Assembly (NCBI GenBank): GCA_910592005.1
Contig: CAJVPP010003653.1
Coordinates: 1 to 11,114 of the forward strand
Direction: 5' to 3'
Length of the DNA stretch: 11,114 nucleotides
From: Funneliformis mosseae
Taxonomy: Eukaryota > Glomeromycota > Glomeromycetes > Glomerales > Glomeraceae
Shown here: piece by piece, positions 7,500-11,114 of the stretch
Layout: every line of letters starts with the position of its first letter
Numbering within the stretch: the stretch's first letter is position 1
Program-made: the position numbers and the translations under genes
Notes under the pieces: generated by a model
The model's input: the letters and a program-made list of their open reading frames with translations, nothing else
Databases searched by the model: none
Told to the model about the DNA's origin: nothing

Positions 7500-8583
7500 A
7501 AAGATTTTATGAAAAAATAAAGAAATAAGCTATTTATATTTAAGAGTTAATAGCAGTAAAATTATTCAGAAAATTAATAAGTTACTTTTTATAAAATTAC
7601 CTCTATTAAGGAATTTTTTCACTAGACTTATTGAACAGTTCTTAAATAACTTTCAATATTTTCTCAATACTTATGCTATAAAGTCTATATGGTATGCTAA
7701 ATTAGCAATTATGATGCATACATAAGATCATACTGCATTTTTAAAGAAATGTGATAATATATTAAACATTTCTCTTCGTAATATCATTTAAGTTTTATTA
7801 AATTAATTAAACACAATTTCATTGTATAATAAGATATAGAATTTATGAATATAGAGATATTCATGATAAATTACACTGAGAAATGTATGTAATTTAACTG
7901 TATTATTCCTTAATTTACACAAAGAGTAATATTTTAAGTGATGTTTTATATTAGAAATTAATTAAAATTAATGTTTGATTGATGCAATGATTACTATACC
8001 AGTCATATATAATTAATTTAGTGTAAATCACAAATATTGCACAGTAATTATAATATTCTACAGTATAAAATAATTTAGAAAGTTATTTTTGACAAAAATT
8101 ATAGTGTCAGTGTAATGCAAAAATGGCAAAATTCTCGTAAAATTTTGCTGCATTGCAGTAGAAAAATTTTAATTTTTTTTAAAATTGCTGACATTGTAAC
8201 ACCAGTTATGCAAATTAATTAGAAATTAATTTGATCTGTCAATCTGAATAATAGTTTATTTATGCATCTAAATGAATAGCTAGAGGTTAAAAGCTTAGTT
8301 AAGCTGAGACCTGAGTAAAAATTTAACTAAAGATTCACAATCTGGATTATATAAACCTTACTACAGATAATATAAAATTACGTTACTACAACTGCAATAC
8401 AAAAACTAGAAAAACATTTTTCAAAGTTAATATTATACAAACTTTGCTTGATCATATAATTTAGAGGTCACATGATCTAGTTTTGAGTTACCCAGTTAGG
8501 ATTAAGAGTATCATGTGACTAGTATTATGACATTTAAATAAATTTCTTAGGATTTACTCAGTTGTAATATGTTAAAAAACAAA
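7500..8583. repeat. tandem unit 2
   Basis: Same order of landmarks as unit 1: anchors at 7525 and 7748, hairpins at 8067-8089 and 8126-8148, and palindromes at 8468-8475 and 8511-8518. Somewhat longer than unit 1. Confidence 0.75.
8126..8148. repeat. conserved hairpin in unit 2, perfect 8-bp stem
   Basis: GCAAAATT (8126-8133), 7-base loop, AATTTTGC (8141-8148). Relative to unit 1, one pair is changed on both sides (A-T instead of G-C) and two G-T pairs are Watson-Crick pairs here. Confidence 0.7.
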
Positions 8584-9395
8584 GAAGTTTTTTTAGAAAA
8601 AATAAAGATGTAAGCAATTTATGTTTGAAAGTTGATAGCAGTAAAATTATTTAAAGAATTAATTAATTACTTATTATCAAATTATATTTGTTAAGGAATC
8701 TTCTCATTAGACTCATCAAACTGCCTTTAAATAACTTTTAATAACTTAATTCTTATATTAAGAAATTCATATGGTATTCTATTAGGTAATTCTGATACAT
8801 GCGTGATAGTATGTTACATTTTCAGGAAAATGCAACAATATATTAAATGTTTCTCCTTGTTATTTCATTTGAGTTTCATTAAAAAATGTATCACAAATTC
8901 ATTGTAAAATAAGAGGTGAAACTATGTGAATATGAAAATATTCATATAAAATTATGCTGAAAGATGCATCTAATTTAATTGAGTATTATCCCTTAATTTA
9001 TACAAGGCATTAATATTCTGTAGGTAATATTTCAAGCTAGAAATTAGTTAAAATTAAATATATTTGATTAATACAGAGGTTACCATATAGTCACATATAA
9101 TTAATGTTATGTAAAATGTAAATTATTGCGTAATAATTATATTATATGTAGCAAAAATAACAGATTATTTTTAGTTCAATAATTATTGGGCCTATGTGGC
9201 AAAAATAGTAAAAGTTTCTCAGAAGCTTATTGTATTGCAATAAATAACTTAGAGTTTTAAGAATGTTAGCATTATTACGCTAATTATGCAGACTAATCAG
9301 AAATTAATTCAATCTTCTTATCTTAATAATAGTTTATCTGTCTGTCTAAATATTTAGATAAAGGTTAAAATTTAGCAGGACCTGAATCAGGAATG
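8584..9395. repeat. tandem unit 3, truncated
   Basis: Anchors at 8610 and 8829, dyad at 9132-9187, hairpin at 9212-9228. Homology to unit 2 fades after GACCTGA (about 9380-9386), and the CACATG tail is absent. The decayed hAT transposase begins about 200 bases further on, so this end may have been cut by that insertion. Confidence 0.7.
9212..9228. repeat. conserved hairpin in unit 3
   Basis: AAGTTT (9212-9217), 5-base loop, AAGCTT (9223-9228), with one T-G pair and five Watson-Crick pairs, at the place of the hairpins of units 1 and 2. Confidence 0.5.
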
Positions 9396-9589
9396 ATGAT
9401 TTTCTGCAGTAATAAAATGCTAATATCTACACTAAAAGTAAATTTTGCATAATGTTGTGTATTAAAAAATAAAATAAATATGCTATATTTTTATAATAAA
9501 ATTTATAATTTTTATCAAGTTTTTATTATAATTTACTAAATATGATAAATGTGTATTTATTTTTTTATTATTTCAAAATAAAACTTTTA
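9396..9589. other. AT-rich joint between the tandem array and the hAT remnant
   Basis: No gene is seen. The stretch should contain the 3' end of the hAT element. CAGTAATAAAATGC near 9407 starts with the CAG common at hAT ends, but the other end lies outside the window, so this cannot be confirmed. Confidence 0.35.
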
Positions 9590-11110
9590 TATGCTTAAAT
9601 TACTATTAAAATAAAGCATATTTAAATTACATAAAGATTCTTCTGATAAATTTTATCAATTATCATTTAGAGTCAAATTATATTTAAAAAAACTTTATTC
9701 TATACTTATAAGAAGAAATTGGTAACCAAATATAATCTATACTATTTGATATAAAATAGGTAATTATTCAACTATACTTAGTCAAAATTCTTTTAATGTA
9801 ATATTTATATTTATAATAGATCTACAATAAATCACCTATTCATTTAATAATATTATTTTACCAAAATGAATAAATTTTGGATTAAAAACTTGAGATGCAT
9901 AAAAAAGAATGCTAAAATAAAAAGAAATATATATTATAAACTTTTTATATGCTACTTTAAATACTTCTCAAAAAGTAGAATACAAATCATTTGGTTGAAA
10001 ATGATGACTAATAATTATTGAATCCAAATTAGAATCAAAGTTTTTGCAATCATATTACTTTTTATATATGCTGTAAATTTTATAATTGATTTTCAATAAA
10101 AGAAATACTGGTTTTTCTTATTGAAAAAATCTAGTGTATGAATAAAATAATGAAAAAAAATAGAAAAATAATTTATATAAATTGTAATAAGTCTAAATTG
10201 TTATTTATTAAAAAGAAGTGTTATAATAACTTTTAATGCTTTAGTTTTATCTTTTGCAATTTTAACTTGAAAAAATTTATACCAATAGATAAGGTAAACT
10301 TTTATATAAGAAACTATTTCAAACTAAAAATTCCATCTTGTTTTACAAGGAATAGGAATTTTTCATGGTTGATACATTCTATAAAATTGTAAATAATCTA
10401 TATATTAATGATAATGTGTTAACCTTTTGACAAATATTTCTTTAATTTTTTCTAATAATAGTTTAACTACAGAAAGATATATCAAGTATTGCTAAAAAAA
10501 ATAAAAAATAATTTATTATATTATTATTGTAAAATTAAAAATTATATATATAGAATAAAAAATAATTCTTACTCAATTAAATTTAAAATATGTGTATAAT
10601 AATAGATATGAATTAATAGTGATATAATAGGATGTAAAATTTTATAATAATACTTTTTATATATATGGCTAAATCAGTAAGAAAAAGATAAGGAGAAGTA
10701 ATTGAAATATCATATTTTAGAAGGATATTGATAAAGTTTGACCTATAGTCACATAATTTATATGAGTAAGAAATTTACGAAAACTAACTTAATATCTTTG
10801 TGATATACATAAAGTGTATTAACTATACTTCTTTAACAAACATCAATAGTTTCATCTATAATTGTAGAAACAGGTTTTTGAAAAAGATTTTTAAAATCTT
10901 TTATACATAAAGAAAAAGTGCAAAGTATATATAATTAACATAAAATTATTATTTGTGAAATAGTACTACCTTCTTTACAGTATTTTTTAAAAAATCAAGT
11001 AATAGATTAACCTTTTTTAAAGAGATATCTGCTATAATAAAAGTTTTAATCAAATCATGAATAATAATTTTTTTTGATTCAGAGGAAGAGAAGGATATAG
11101 TAAATATTTG
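9590..11110 (-). pseudogene. hAT-type transposase remnant, 5' end beyond the window
   Basis: Reading leftwards, 11110-10949 is one open stretch: QIFTISFSSSESKK, then IIIHDLIKTFIIADIS and LKKVNLLLDFLKN. After a frame change comes DFKNLFQKPVSTIIDETID (first catalytic-type Asp at 10856-10854) and RSIVNTLYVYHKDIKLVFVN. KYDISITSPYLFLTDLAIY, HPIISLLIHIYYYTHILNL, PIPCKTRWN (10333-10335 is its Trp) and IHTLDFFNKKNQ follow. Near the 3' end are EF-stop-LSIVE-stop-LPILYQ, SISIERSFS-like decay and SEESLCNLNMLYFNS (to about 9590), in the place of the hAT C-terminal dimerisation domain. The order matches hAT/DUF659-type transposases, which I remember as abundant in Rhizophagus with DETTD-x-C-G-R-S and KTRWNSWF motifs. 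Several frameshifts and stops, including Trp to TAG (10326-10324) and Trp to TGA (9784-9782), make it inactive. Confidence 0.72.
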
Positions 11111-11114
11111 TTAA

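Larger units (their letters stand above)
6455..9395. repeat. tandem array of three diverged ~1.04-1.09 kb noncoding units
   Basis: The same ordered anchors recur three times. A/GTAAGC after AATAAAGA lies at 6483, 7525 and 8610. AATGYRAYAATATATTAAAYRTTT lies at 6681, 7748 and 8829. ARACTAATCAGAAATTAAT (AAATTAATTAGAAATTAAT in the second) lies at 7153, 8212 and 9290. Spacings are 1042-1067 between units 1 and 2 and 1078-1085 between units 2 and 3. Copies look roughly three-quarters identical by eye, with many small indels, so the duplication is old. All frames are full of stops and no protein is recognised. Unit 3 lacks the palindrome-bearing tail. Orientation is arbitrary. Confidence 0.85.

Noticed and set aside
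1..11114. CRISPR array, rRNA, tRNA, bacterial operon or phage genes
   Set aside because: No regular short repeats with spacers, no conserved rRNA or tRNA stretches, no ribosome-binding sites and no bacterial gene recognised; introns and transposon families point to a fungal nucleus.

Overview
The window looks like nuclear DNA of an arbuscular-mycorrhizal fungus (Glomeromycotina, Rhizophagus-like). This is an inference. It rests on very high A+T content, a protein-kinase tail of the kind massively expanded in these fungi (the segment ending YTSRLLDFTERLNKTLD), short AT-rich GT-AG introns, and DNA-transposon remnants of types I associate with these genomes. No intact long gene is present. The few longer open frames are low-complexity or lie inside decayed transposases.

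Layout. 3-544 (+): 3' end of a kinase-like gene, with one in-frame TGA at a conserved Trp and two probable introns of about 70 nt. About 914-2250 (+): a decayed Tc1/mariner-type element with a recognisable transposase (1170-2080) and weak candidate terminal inverted repeats. About 2251-3400: AT-rich sequence without genes, with short repeats and one 64-bp inverted repeat. 3402-5582 (+): a decayed 2.2-kb DDE transposase of a different family, split over several frames. It contains a hexamer-rich segment (about 3740-3950) that may be inverted. 5583-6455: noncoding DNA with TCACATGA/TCATGTGA palindromes and an AT microsatellite. About 6455-9395: three tandem, diverged, noncoding units of about 1.04-1.09 kb, the last one truncated. 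They share hairpins, one of which shows a compensatory base-pair change between copies. About 9590-11110 (-): a decayed hAT-type transposase running off the right edge.

The genes do not form a pathway. The window is a graveyard of three DNA transposons beside a damaged kinase gene. The most interesting signals are the structured tandem repeat and a shared decay pattern: in all four coding remnants conserved Trp codons have become TAG or TGA, Gln codons have become TAA, and CACGTG palindromes have become CACATG or CATGTG. All of these are C:G to T:A changes. Family calls come from translating by eye and from remembered family motifs; no search was run.
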